Shown in pieces: positions 11,496-22,638 of a stretch of DNA of 64,000 nucleotides (its first letter is position 1; each line of letters opens with the position of its first letter). The position numbers were made by a program, and so were the translations under genes. The notes under the pieces are model-generated. The model did not search any database and was not told where the DNA came from. It saw nothing but the letters and a program-made list of their open reading frames with translations. Source of the DNA: Gloeopeniophorella convolvens (lineage: Eukaryota; Basidiomycota; Agaricomycetes; Russulales). The DNA lies in the NCBI GenBank assembly GCA_022496205.1, contig WTXD01000009.1:641585-705584 (forward strand). The letters are read 5' to 3'.

Positions 11496-11809
11496 AGTGA
11501 AAGAGGAGCGGGGTACGCGAGGAGCATGACAAAATGAAGGGGCATAATATCGTAAAACCGCGCGAGAAGATGTATCTGATTAGATGCCGTAGTACCCGAA
11601 TCTCCATCTCACGCTCCTCCGCCTTGCCCCCAGGCCTCTGAGAATATCCACCCACCGGCCTATCGCAACCATTGCAATCTCCATGGCCTGCACGCGTCGC
11701 CCTGAGGATCCAGAGCACGCACAATACCTGTGAACCTGCCACCGCCTGCCAGTGTCCCACCCGTCTCAGGTACATCAGCGCATCCGGCACCGCTTCCGCG
11801 CCATCCCCA
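11496..11809. other. Intergenic region
   Basis: 314 bp between two minus-strand genes, holding the promoter of the AIM32-like gene and the 3' UTR of the UIM gene. The long open frame that crosses it has no conserved content. Confidence 0.45.
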
Positions 11810-14315
11810 TCATCCCCACTCGTCCGGAACGAAAGGCGTAACAAGTTCGTACACGTCGGCATTGCGCCCGCGTGTGGCTTGGCGGTCGCCCCATGAGCCG
11901 GCCAATCAATGCCCGCCTCCTCGCCGTCGCACTCCTCTTCGCCGTCCGCCGCGCTGCTCCGCTCATTCGGGTAGTGCTGGTCCACCATCTTGGCAAGCCG
12001 TCGGAGCCCGCTCGACGTGTCGTGTAGCGCGCGTCGTGAGTCCTCAGCGCGACGCGAGGTACATCGCCATGCTGGGCAACGTGATGGGCAGTTTTGGCAG
12101 CGGCGTGCTCGACGTCGCCGGGATGGTGTAGTATCTCGCCACTTGCGATTCCGGCCCGTCGCGGAGGAGAGTCGGGAGAGATGAGAGGTTGTATGAATAT
12201 GGAAGTACGTTCACGTCGCCATTCGTATAACGGTGGTCTTTCGGTGGTGGGTGGTCAATGGTAAGGTATATGACGGTCCGCCAGTCCGGAGACGCATGGT
12301 GAACCTAGTGTTGCCGGGCGATCAGACGGACGTCCGCAGGTAGGACGCGAACAGATGCGCACCTTGAAGAACTGAATCACAGTCCGCAGCTTCAGCTCGC
12401 CTTTTGTGGCAGCTACCGCCTCGACGGACGGCTCAACACGCGTGGCGCTCAGTTTCGCCATCAACTTCAACAGCTGCCGCCAACTCGGTGCTTGAATGTG
12501 CATGGGTGGGCATCTTCCATAGGGAAGTGATATTATATTGGGTAGCGGATCCCGCATCATATGAACGTCCATGGGCGGAGTATGGAAACCAAAAGCTGGA
12601 TATAGCACGGTGAGCGATGGGCGGCGTTCGGCAGGTCATCTGATAGCACTCACAAACACCATATAGCAATTCCGGCTCTACAAACTGGTGGGGCGACATG
12701 AATGCCCGCGACAGGCGCGAAGACGACGAAGACTCGGCAGACTCTCCTTCCTCCTCAGAAGCAGACGGTGACGTCGCTACTGAGACCGGCCGCGGGCTAC
12801 TTCTTCGCTCAGGTGATGATGCCGGGCGGGGAGATACCCTGGCTGGGTCGGGCGTTGCGGGAACTGACTGTTCAGCACGTATAGGTACAGGTACAGATAC
12901 AAGTACAAGCGGCGGCGGCGGCGGCGGCGGAGGGGATGGCGGTGGAGTGTGCGCCGCGGCGTCCGATTCACGATGGAGCGACGCTTGAGCAAGGCACGGT
13001 AAGCACGACCACCACAGAGCCAGACCACACATCCACTCACCTGCGCTCTGTGGTACACTCTGGGGGACCAGGTCGGCATAGCGAGGCAGCGCCGACTCGT
13101 CCGGCGACTGGGGATACACCTCATGTACCGACTGCGTCGTCGGCGTGCTCTGCCCGCTCCTGCTGCTCTCGCCACCACCACCCACCCGGCGCGAAACACC
13201 TTCGTCGTCCGCCAGCCGGTCGCTCAACGACGACACCGACGACCCACGCGAGCTGCTCCCCGCCACGCCCGGCGCCAGGAAGCGCGGCGAATGCGTGGGC
13301 TGCGTCGGGCTGTACGGATGCGCAGGCGGCGGCGAGCGGCGGGGCTCGTGCGGGATGACCAGCCCCGGGCGCAGCGCGCGCGGCGGCGGCGGGTGGTCGA
13401 GTAGCGACTCTTGCAGCGCGCGAGCGAGCTGCTCGTCCTGCGATAGCAGCGACTCGACGTACTCGCGGTCTGCGTGCGCGGACAGCCTCAGTGCAAGCGC
13501 GAGCTCCTGGTCCTCACTAATGCCGCTGCTGCTGCCGCCGCCGTCCTCGGACTCGAGCGGCGATGGCGCGAGCGAAGGCAGGATGAGCGACGCTTGGCCG
13601 CTGCTGCCCGCCCGTGCCATCGCGCCGGGCGGTGGGAGGTTGAGGTCGACGGTGGACAGCCGCGCGGGCGCCATGGACACGCGCACGCTCGGCGGCTTCG
13701 GCGGGAGCTTCGGCGGCGGCGCTACGAGGAAGGGCGGCGATGCGCCGCGCGGGAGGGGCGGGGGCGGCTGGGACGCGCGCCGCAGGGGTAGTTTGGGCGG
13801 GAAGGGCGCGGGTGCTGGGGGGAGGGGCGCAGTGAGGGGCGTCTTGGGTGGCACGGCAGGCGACAGCACCGTGCTTGGTGCATGATATGGGCGTCTTGGG
13901 CGGGAGCGGGGGCATTGCAGGCGACAGCACGCGTGGGTGCGGGTGCGGGGCGGCGGGTGCGGTGCGGCGGTAGTGGCGGTGGTGGTGGCGGTGGTAGCCA
14001 CTGCTGCTCCTGCTGCTGCGGATAGGGTGAAGGGAACGGAAAGTGCTCGTCGCTGACCGGGGACAACGTGGTGGGCATCATGCTGACGGGGCGGCGCGAG
14101 ATGCCAGGGCCGTTGAAGAGCAGGTTGTCGACGCCGCTGGAGACGGAGATCGTCTGGCGGTGCCTGAAGCCCGGGATTAAGCTGGGCGGGATCGGCATGG
14201 ACGCGGACGGCGGCAGCGGGGGGCGCACCGGCGCAGGCGCCGGTGTTGTCGAAGCGCGGTGCTGTCGCGTGCGGACGCCATCGCCCGCGCTGGGCCACTG
14301 GTAGGAGTAGGACAT
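11810..14315 (-). CDS. Uncharacterised Pro/Ser-rich protein with two ubiquitin-interacting motifs, frameshifted
   Basis: The start is MSYSYQWPSAGDG at 14315 and the end is the tail ELVTPFVPDEWG at 11810. Introns read at 12984-13040, 12596-12653 and 12305-12362. The N-terminal half is low-complexity Pro-rich. It is followed by two helices matching the UIM consensus (EDQELALALRLS and QDEQLARALQESL), suggesting ubiquitin binding. A Ser/Pro-rich region with a poly-Pro run coded by a GGC/CCG microsatellite (about 12910-12931) follows. The C-terminal folded part contains APSWRQLLKLMAKLSATR, VIQFFK and DWRTVIYLTIDHP. I cannot name the family. The frame is broken at several GC-rich spots: near 13870-13920 in the Pro-rich region, near 12041-12052 (stop after YLASR, then EDSRRALHDTSSGLRRLAKM in another frame) and between 11860 and 11950. 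Confidence 0.65.
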
Positions 14316-15045
14316 GCTGGAGAGAGACAAGAGCAACACAGAGACGGGTAAATGGGATGCGCCTGTGCCAGTCGTCGCGACGACGGCAACCTAATAGCAG
14401 TACAATGCGGCAGTGTGACCACAGCCACTGCGGATGCGGAAGCAAATTGGTGGAGTTTAACAAGAAAGCGGCCGGCGAGGACGAGACAAAGCAGATACTA
14501 GGACAGCAAGAGGAACAGCGCAAGGGGCAACCTGGACTGGCAGGACTCGGAGTATAAGAGGGAGGACACGGTTCATCTGGGCGGGTGACAGGCGAGGACA
14601 TCACAACGGCCTCGTTCTCCTGGTAATTTTGCCCTAATCTGGCCCCCCGAGGCGCTTGCGCCCGTTCCTTCCACCGCCCATCGCACGTGCTTCCAGCGTC
14701 TCTCGTACTCTGTCTGGTTGGCTGGCAAATGCGGCGTGCGCCAAATGGCTTCGGGTAACTCTAGCGTACAGAATGCGGTAAAGGAAGGATGATAATGCGG
14801 AGGGATGGAGGAGGAGAGAGGCGTGAGATTGTGTGGTCAAAGAGAACGTGAAGGAGATATGTTGGGGTTGATGCTGGGAAACAGACAGAGAGAGGGGGGG
14901 CATAGCAGAGAGGGGCGGGGGGCAGTGGGAATGCAGCAGAGTGTGAGGAATCGCCATGGTCAAAAACGTAACAAACAAACAATGGGATGTGCAGCGAGAA
15001 CGTAAGTAGATTATATCATCCTAGTACCACGACGGGAGCAGCCAT
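14316..15045. promoter_or_regulatory. Upstream region with polypurine/polypyrimidine tract
   Basis: 730 bp upstream of the UIM gene and downstream of the RIM15 stop. From about 14800 to 14940 the plus strand is a near-continuous purine tract (GAGGAGAGAG, GAGAGAGGGGGGG). The minus strand, which is sense for both neighbours, is therefore a long CT tract. It could act as a promoter element or nucleosome-poor region. No gene was seen. Confidence 0.4.
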
Positions 15046-18000
15046 TCACCGAGTAGTGATCGCCTTTGCATTACCAAGGACAGAGGTGTGCGCGGTCGAC
15101 GTTTTGAATCCGAGGTCGCGCATGGCCGCCAGCAGGTCCGCCTTCTGCAGCGGCTTGGCCAGCGACGCCGCGAACAGCGTGCTCGCTTCGCCAATGTCGG
15201 CTCCGCTGTAAGCACTAACGGCTATGATGGGCGTGCTCGTGTTTTTGTTATTAGTGCTTTTGATATAGCGCGCGGCGCTTTCGCCATCGACTGCGGGCGC
15301 CCATCGTGGTGAGACAATCCGCAACTTTAAACCAGGCGAGAGAACGTGTTTGCTTACCGACCGGCATATGAAGGTCCATCAAAATACAGTCAAACTCTGT
15401 GCGGCGGCAAGTCGACGATCAGAGGCGGGTCCGCACAGGAGACGCTGATGACGGTACGCACTGATGTCGCCCATCGCAACGCCAATTGCCTCCGACCCAT
15501 CCGCGACGACGACACAGCGGCACCCGAGCCGAATGAGTAGCGTCTCGATGATCTTCGCCGTAATTGGGTTGTCCTCTGCAAGCAAGCAGGTCACGGCGCG
15601 ATCGCTCGGGTCTGGGCCCCTCTTGAGGTCAATAGACGCCACGGACGACGGCGGCGTGTTGGCCTCGAAATGGTTCGACGCGTGTCCGATCGACGCGGGC
15701 CACGCATCGGACAGCGAGCCCTCGCCCATGCTCGATGAAACAGACGCGGTGCGCAGGCGGCTCGGCATCGAGTTCCGGCGACTGACGTCGGCAGCTGCGT
15801 CCATATGGTTGTGCTTGAATCGTTCCACCGCGCCAAACTCGGACGGCTTGCGAATGTGGCCCGCAGCGCTCCCGGGCGTAGACGGGGGCACGCTGCCGCG
15901 CGATGGAGAGGACGCGATCGAGGACGTGGACGTTGCGGGTGAGGGCGGATTGGTGATCGCCGACTTGCCGTCGAACGACGTGACAACGCTGGATGGTACC
16001 TTCTTCTTTGCAGACATGCTCCGTTTCCGAGTGTGCGCTGAGCCGGATTCGGAGAGCGTGTGCGTGATCGGCGCCATCTGGTCCGTACGCAGCTTGCGGA
16101 TCATGTCGTCGTTGGCCTGTTTGAGCACGGGCAGGTTCTTGAAGCTGAACGCGCCAAACTCGTCCTCGGCCGGGGTAGATGCGTCGCGCCCACTACGGGG
16201 AACAGGGACAGCCTCGGAATGCGGGATATCGACGCCAACGCTGATGCTGCCCAGCTGGGAAGTTGAAGCCTGTGCCGTCGGCGCAGGCTGCTCGTCCTCA
16301 AACAGCTGCAGGATGGCGCCACGTGGGTCAAAGTAGTCGGTAGATTCAGGGTCGGTGACCTGCGGAATGAACGCGGCCTCGGTGGCGGTGACCTTGTCCC
16401 ACTCGATCCCAGCAAAGAAGGGGTGTGCCTTGACCTCGTCCGCACCGTTGGCTCCCAGACGCCGGACGGGATCGACGGTCAGCAGCCGCTCCATAAAGTC
16501 GCGTGCCTCTGGGGAATGGTCGACATACTCCTCCAGCCACTCGATCCGCCTCGAAAGGATGTTCTCGAACACCTTTTCGGGCGTCTCGTCGTGGAACGGA
16601 GGCGCGCCGTAAAGGAACTCATACGTGATGACCCCGAGCGCCCACTGCCAAAGCAAGTCAGTCGTCGCTTTAGGAAGCCACAACTCGAAAGAGGAAGAAG
16701 ACCTACCCAGTCCACCGCTACATCGTCACCGGCACCACGGAGACCGAGGATGGTTTCTGGCGCCAGGTAGTCAGGCGTGCCCACGAACTTCTGCTCGCCT
16801 GGAGGAGTGCCGCTCCCGCCGGGCGAAGAGTGCGAGCGCAGGTCGTTCGTCAACTCTGTAGCGAATGACTGCAGGGGGCTGTCGTTCATCTGCCCGCCGG
16901 CCCGGCGCGCGAAGAAGTTGGGGAGCGAGTCGGACCCGCTCGATTCGCTCACGTCGTCTGTGGAGGACAGGAATGAATTTGTTCCCGGGCGGTACACCGG
17001 AGCTGGCTGCTGATTGAAGTACGAACCTCCGCCAATCAGGTCGGCAGGGATGAGGGGCGACGAGAGATACGCCGAGTCCATGGACGGCGGGCGCGAGTGC
17101 GGGCTGTAGCGGGTGCGCGTTGGGCGTCCGCCCCGCTCCGACGACATGAGCTGTGCCTCGCGGGTCTGACGCCCCAGCAGACCGATTCTGCTCAGACCAA
17201 AGTCGGTGAGTTTCAGGTGGCCGTGTTGGTCGATGAGCAGGTTATCTGGTTTCAGGTCGCTAGAGTGGGCGTATCAGGGCCATGAAGCTGAATGGAGACA
17301 TTATAGTTGTTAACGTACCGGTGAATGATTCCCCTCTGATGCAGGTACTCCAACCCAAGAACGACCTCCGCGATGTAATTCTTGGTCCACTCCTCGGGCA
17401 GTGCGCCTAGCGACTTGATCAACGCCGCGCAGTCGCCTCCGTTCAGATACTCCATGACCAGGTACAAGTTCTCCTTGCTCTGGAACGTAAAGTACAGCTT
17501 GGCCACAAAGGGCGACTCGGCCTGCTTCATGAGGATCATGCGCTCGGCCTTGACGTTGGTGATCTGGTTCTTCGCGATCATGTCCGCCTTTTTCAGCACT
17601 TTGATCGCATAGTAGTCGCCAGTGGCTTTCTTCTTGGACAAAAAGACAGAGCCAAAGGCGCCTTTGCTGATGGGCTTGATGATCTCAAAGTCCTTGATCG
17701 AGGTGGGCGTCCCGCGCGAAAGCGGTGTGGCAGAGGGGAGACGAGGGGAGACGGGACCCGCAGACACGGGCTGGGTGACGGGGCTCAAGATCGGGTTGAT
17801 AGTAGAGTGACGACGATGCGAGCGACGACCGGCCGGGAGCTCGAGGGGCGAGTTGAGGGGAGACACTGGCTGGGAGACCTCCAGATTCTGAACAGACTTT
17901 CGCGGACGCACGGTCTTCGTGACGCTGTCGTTCAGGTCCATGTGTGGCGGGTTGCAGTCATCATGCGAGTCGAACGCAACAATCGGGGCGGCCAGGGCTA

Positions 18001-20966
18001 GCGGAGACGACACGGACGAAGGGGTCGACGAGCGGGTCTGCAATGAGATACCTCCCCATGCATACGTAACAGGCGGAATGACGGGGGCGGACGGGATGGG
18101 GGAGAGCGCCTTCTCCGGCGGGGACGCCGCGGGAATGGGAGACGTCGACGCCATCGGGGTCGGGTCGGACGAAACGCCGCCGCCAAACGCGTACTCGGAC
18201 GTCGTGCTCGAGTGGTCGTCCTCCACCGTGAGGTTGCCCTCGAAGCACTCCGCAGCGCCCGCGCCGGCCGGCTCTTCAACTTCCTCGTCAGACTCAGACT
18301 CGTCGTCGGCCATCTCCAAAACCTGGCCGACGCGCTCTTCCCACTCTTGCCGCACCTTCTCAGAGTAGCGTATGGTGTTCTGCAGACGCACGACGGTGTC
18401 GATCTTCTGACGCATCACACGCTCGGCGTCCTGGACAAGCTGTCCGAGACCGTTATCGGCCGTGGTCGGCTTGAGCCAGTTGCGGACCTGCGTGATCTTC
18501 CGTTCCGAGCCTGGCGATAACAAGCGTTGCCGCTCAATGGGCTCCTTGGCCTCGTCCTCCTTCAGTGCGGGTACAGCAATCTCCAACGCGACCTGCAAGA
18601 TGTCGTCCAGCTGCTCGAGTATGCGCCGCTGCATCTTCTTGACACCAAAACGATGCATTTTATTGATGCGGAAAAGATGCAAGGGTGATGGGGAGCTCGG
18701 GGAACTCGAAGGCGAAAGAATGGGAAGACCACGGTACTCGGGCGTGGTCACCGGAGACGAGCGGTCCAAAGCAATCGAGATGTCGCGGATCGTGTTGCGA
18801 AGCTCCGTTATCGACTCATTGCATTCACCAATCTCGGCTTCCAGTCGATGGGTCTCGCTGCATGTCTCGTTGTGCTTCTCGAAATACCACTGGGGGATGT
18901 TGTTTTCGCAGATGCGACATAAGATCGGCGTGACGTTAATTGGCCGCTGGAAAGGTAGGGGCGTGGTGGGCTCCTCGACCGCGGTGTCGATCACAAGATT
19001 GTCAAGGTCGGCGGCAGTCTGTGGGGATGGTTGTTGTGGCTCGGCATCCTCTTCAACGTGGATAAAGGGCTGTAGGTACTCGGGGGCCCCGGAGGGTTTC
19101 ATCACCCACATGGTGTGTGAGAGGGCGCCGGTTTCCCTGTCGGTCATCAACATACCCTTGCCTTCCACAGCCTGGTAGAGCGCATTGTCGCGGTCGTCCC
19201 GGTCATCAAATGGTTCCACCCGAAGATAGAATCGAACTTCCACGGTATGGGAATCGTCTTCCTGCAACCTCTGGGTTGCCGTCTGAAACACAGAGACATC
19301 TTGAGGTGCGAGGAAGCGAGATATCCGCGAGCCCTGCAGGTCGTCGGGGTCCGAACTGGAGGAGATACAGTCAGGCACTTTCGACGAAGCCAGGGGCGTC
19401 GGAAGAAGAAGCAGAAAAAAAAACATACCCGACGACAACCTCCCACGCATAGTTCAGCCACATGATATGATCACCATCCAAGTTGAGCTCCATAACGATG
19501 TTGCGACTCTGTGCTGTCTCGGCCTGGAGCCGTAAGCGCTCTGTTGCCAACACTCGCGCCGACTCAGCCGTGTCTAGGGTCTTTGATGATGAAGCCCTCG
19601 ATGGCTCAGGCGGCGCCAGGGACATGGGCTGCATCTCGTCCCGCGGCCGCTTGCCCTGGCTGGTCGGGCGAGACAGGCGCAATCGAGGATCCTCTTCGGG
19701 AGCGAGACGAGGTGTGGGCGCAGGTGGGGGCACCTGTTCATCTGCGGGCTTCATGACGAAGAGGAGGGCCTCGTCTTGCTCGTCGTCGTTATCGTCAAAG
19801 TTCCAAAACTGCTTCTCGGCCTCCCACCACTCGAGGACACGACTGAGACCAGCGACGGCCAGGAGGACCTGGACGTACCAGTTGCGGCCATGCCAGTCGG
19901 GGTGGTCGTCCCAGGCCTTGCCGATGGACTGGACCCTCTGCACGATGGATTCGACGCACTTGGGTTGGGCAGTGAGCTGCGCGACGGTCATATCAGTGAC
20001 GTCGGTCGCGACAGATATGAGTTCATAAAGATTGGTCATGATAGGGTCAACGGGGTCGTCAATGAGGATGCGAGAAGAACGGCGATTGGTAGATGAAGCA
20101 GGATTGGAAAGAGACTCGGAGAAACTGGAATGATTGTTGGGGGGCAGAGGCGAGCGGGAACGAGAGGTGGACCGGGAACTATGGCCGGAGCGGGTGGGGC
20201 GGATTGGGATGTGAATTGAGCGGGAGAGGCGGCGAGAGGCAATGCCTCCGCCTGACCACGACCCGTTGGCGGCATTTCCCTTTCGCGGACTCGTGGCGCC
20301 CTCGCCCGATTGCGAAGATCCGACAGGAGGGCTAGGCGCAGCAGCACCAGCACCAGCACCAGCAGAGGGGACGGAGGTCTTGTCCCAAGAGATAGTGGCC
20401 TGCCTGCGAATGACGCTGGGACTGGAGGACGAAAGGGAGGCTGCAAGAAGGCCCGGGGAGGAGGAGGAATGGGTTAGAGTGGGAGGGGTACGGCTGGTGC
20501 CGTCGAGGGACGCACGATGTCGACTGTGTTGGCCTTCGAGCTCGGCCTCATAGCCGCCATCTGAGCTGGCGTCATCTGAGAGGAGGGCGGACCTGGGCTC
20601 TGCCTGCTGAAGGACAAAGGCGTCGCGGAGAGAATCAGGATCAGCCGAGTGAAAGTCGCGCTCGCGTTCCCGCTCGCGCTGTTCCCGCTCGAGCTCGCGC
20701 TCAAGCTCGCCTTCGCGGAGACGCTCCTCAAAAAAAGCGGTGATGGAATTTGTGACACGCTGGAGCTCCTTGTCGCAGTCCTGCTTCGCAGCCTTGAGGC
20801 GTCGGGTTACGTGTCTGCGGACAAAAGGCATGGAGACGGTGTTTGAACCCGAACCATGGGCACTGCTCGAGCTGACGGATGGAGCGACGACGGGGGGGAG
20901 GGCGGACTCTGGGGAGAAAACGAGTGGGCTTGGGGGCTGGCGACGGGGCGGGAGAGACTCGGACAT
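15046..20966 (-). CDS. RIM15: Rim15-type kinase: PAS, C2HC zinc finger, AGC kinase and response-regulator receiver
   Basis: Six exons (20966-19429, 19355-17319, 17259-16707, 16644-15462, 15396-15358, 15290-15046) give 1864 residues exactly in frame. Domains: low-complexity N-terminus with a charged coiled-coil region; PAS-like domain about 485-620; C2HC zinc finger near 659 (CRICENNIPQWYFEKHNETC); kinase about 1066-1450 with GAFGSVF, the HRDLKPDN motif across an intron, DFGLS, a long insert of about 130 residues before FVGTPDYLAPE (typical of Rim15/Greatwall) and an AGC tail; receiver domain about 1725-1864 with AEDN, phospho-acceptor ILMDLHMP and AKPLQ. In yeast Rim15 drives quiescence and the stress programme (via Igo1/2 to PP2A) when TORC1, PKA and Sch9 are low. 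It shares a 240-bp bidirectional promoter with the mitoribosomal bS18m gene. Confidence 0.95.
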
Positions 20967-21206
20967 GGGGGTAGGGAGATGGACGCGCCGGGTGGGCGCA
21001 CACGCCGGGCGGGGGGCGGGGGAGAGGGAGTATATGCGGGTGTGAGGGATGTCGGGTGGAGGAGGAGGAAGAGAGCGAAGGGCTGAGGCGGGAATGTCTG
21101 GCCAAGACTGAGGCTGGCTGAGGTCGTCTGAGATGATCCTGGCCCGCTAACTCGGCTCGCGTGGTCACAGCCTGTCCCGGGTCCCGCTCTTCCCTCTCTT
21201 GCACAC
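20967..21206. promoter_or_regulatory. Bidirectional promoter RIM15 / bS18m
   Basis: Only 240 bp separate the two divergent ATGs. The RIM15 side is G-rich on the plus strand and the bS18m side is pyrimidine-rich just before its ATG. The two genes probably share a nucleosome-free region. Confidence 0.5.
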
Positions 21207-21933
21207 ATGTTCGCCCTCGCACGCCGCTCCCTCTCCAAGCGTGCGCTCTTCGCGTCCCCCGCACCCGTCCAGACAGCCACCTATGCCAAGCGACGCGACC
21301 TCGCCAGAGCGAGGGAGCTCGAGCGCGACGACGACGGCGTCATCGACCAGGCAAAGGCCTCCGCAGACAGCCTCGCCAACATCACCACCATCCTCGACAA
21401 CGCCGACATGACCACCGCGCCCCAGTCCTCCTCCTTTGCCGGCAAGCTTCTTCTCCGTCGTTTCACCCGTCTGCCCCGCTCACGGTCCCGTTCTTCTAGC
21501 CGGTGCCACGTTCGAGCGTGCTCGCCGAGGCAGACTCGCCCAGGACGTCCGCGTACGTGCCCCTCCACGTCCGTGTCCGTGTCCGTGTCCTCACTTCCCC
21601 CAGTTCCTCAAACCCACCGATCTGCTTCCCCACGATGACCCCTTCCGCCGGCGCCGTTCCCTCGTGGGGCCCGCCGCCGCAGAATCCCGCAGGAACGACT
21701 GGTTCCACCAGCTCGGCATCGACCCCCTCGCCGAAGCCACGAACCCGCAGCTGCTCTCTTACTTTGTCTCCTCCATGGGCAAAATGAAGAACCGCTCTGA
21801 GACCAAGCTCACATGGCGCACCCAGCGCCGCCTCTCCAAGGCCGTTCGCAGAGCCAAAATGATGGGCATCATGCCCATCCTCAACAAACATATCCCATCT
21901 TACTTTAGAGACGCGTCCGCCTTCCCAATGTAA
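21207..21933 (+). CDS. Mitochondrial small-subunit ribosomal protein bS18m
   Basis: Three exons (21207-21441, 21500-21552, 21604-21933) give 205 residues in frame. The N-terminus (MFALARRSLSKRALFASPAP) is Arg/Ser-rich without acids, a good mitochondrial presequence. The C-terminal half carries the bS18 core: NPQLLSYFVSSMGKMKNR, LTWRTQRRLSKAVRRAK and MMGIMP, matching the bacterial S18 pattern of Fvs..Gki...Lt...Qr.l.kaIkrAR..GlmP. It is therefore a component of the mitochondrial 37S subunit. The first intron (21442-21499) starts with GCAAGC and ends TTCTAG, a GC-AG intron; no GT donor keeps the frame there. Orthologues in yeast are called Rsm18. Confidence 0.87.
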
Positions 21934-22638
21934 ATACCTAGAACCTTTTTCTCCCGCCGTGCTCCACGCTTTAATTTCACCCTGCGCTTCCCTGGCGTGC
22001 ACACGTACGGCTCGCGTGTCACATCACGCTCTGCATGTCTCGCTGCCGTGCCAGGCGAGTGCCAAGTCGCAACTTGGGTAACCATGCCTCTCGTCGGATC
22101 CACTCGCCATGTGCGGTCTTTACAGCCGCCACCCGCTCGGGGCTTGATGGCACACATTGCGCCCATCTCACGGTCGCGTTGCCCCCGCTCGATCCCGTCG
22201 GGGGTACGCCTTTGACTCTTGGGCGCACCGCATCACGTTCCGGGTCCCATGATGCTATTTTCGTGCCTGAGCTGGGAGCATTTCGCTCTTGATCGGAGAG
22301 CTTAATGGCCCAGAATTCTGTCAGTGGCACAGGTGAGAATCAGCTTTCGCCACGACCCTTGCCCATGATCCATGATGCTCCGATGAGGTCAGCTCACACT
22401 CAGGACTCGCCCAGAGCCTCGAACCCGAAGCGAGCCCCCGCATCACCACGCTGCTGCCTTATCTCAGCGCCTGAGCGATGTCCATTCAATTGCCCGGGTG
22501 TTCCAGTGCGCTGCGGGTCTCATTCCCTGAGAGCTTCGACAGGCTTCGGCCCCCCCAGCGCGGGCCGCGGCTCCAGGGGGAGTTATGAAATGGTGTACAC
22601 TAGGGAATGAACATGACCAAGACTGAATCAATACAACC
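21934..22638. other. Convergent intergenic region
   Basis: 705 bp between the bS18m stop and the RPN11 stop. Several open frames on both strands are GC-driven and lack conserved content. It is unusually long for a convergent spacer in this window, so an unrecognised non-coding RNA cannot be excluded, but I see no direct sign of one. Confidence 0.4.

Noticed and set aside
10540..11988. 482-codon open frame on the minus strand
   Set aside because: It is a chance fusion: its right part is a frame of the UIM gene, its left part the AIM32-like exons, with non-coding sequence and intron read-through between.
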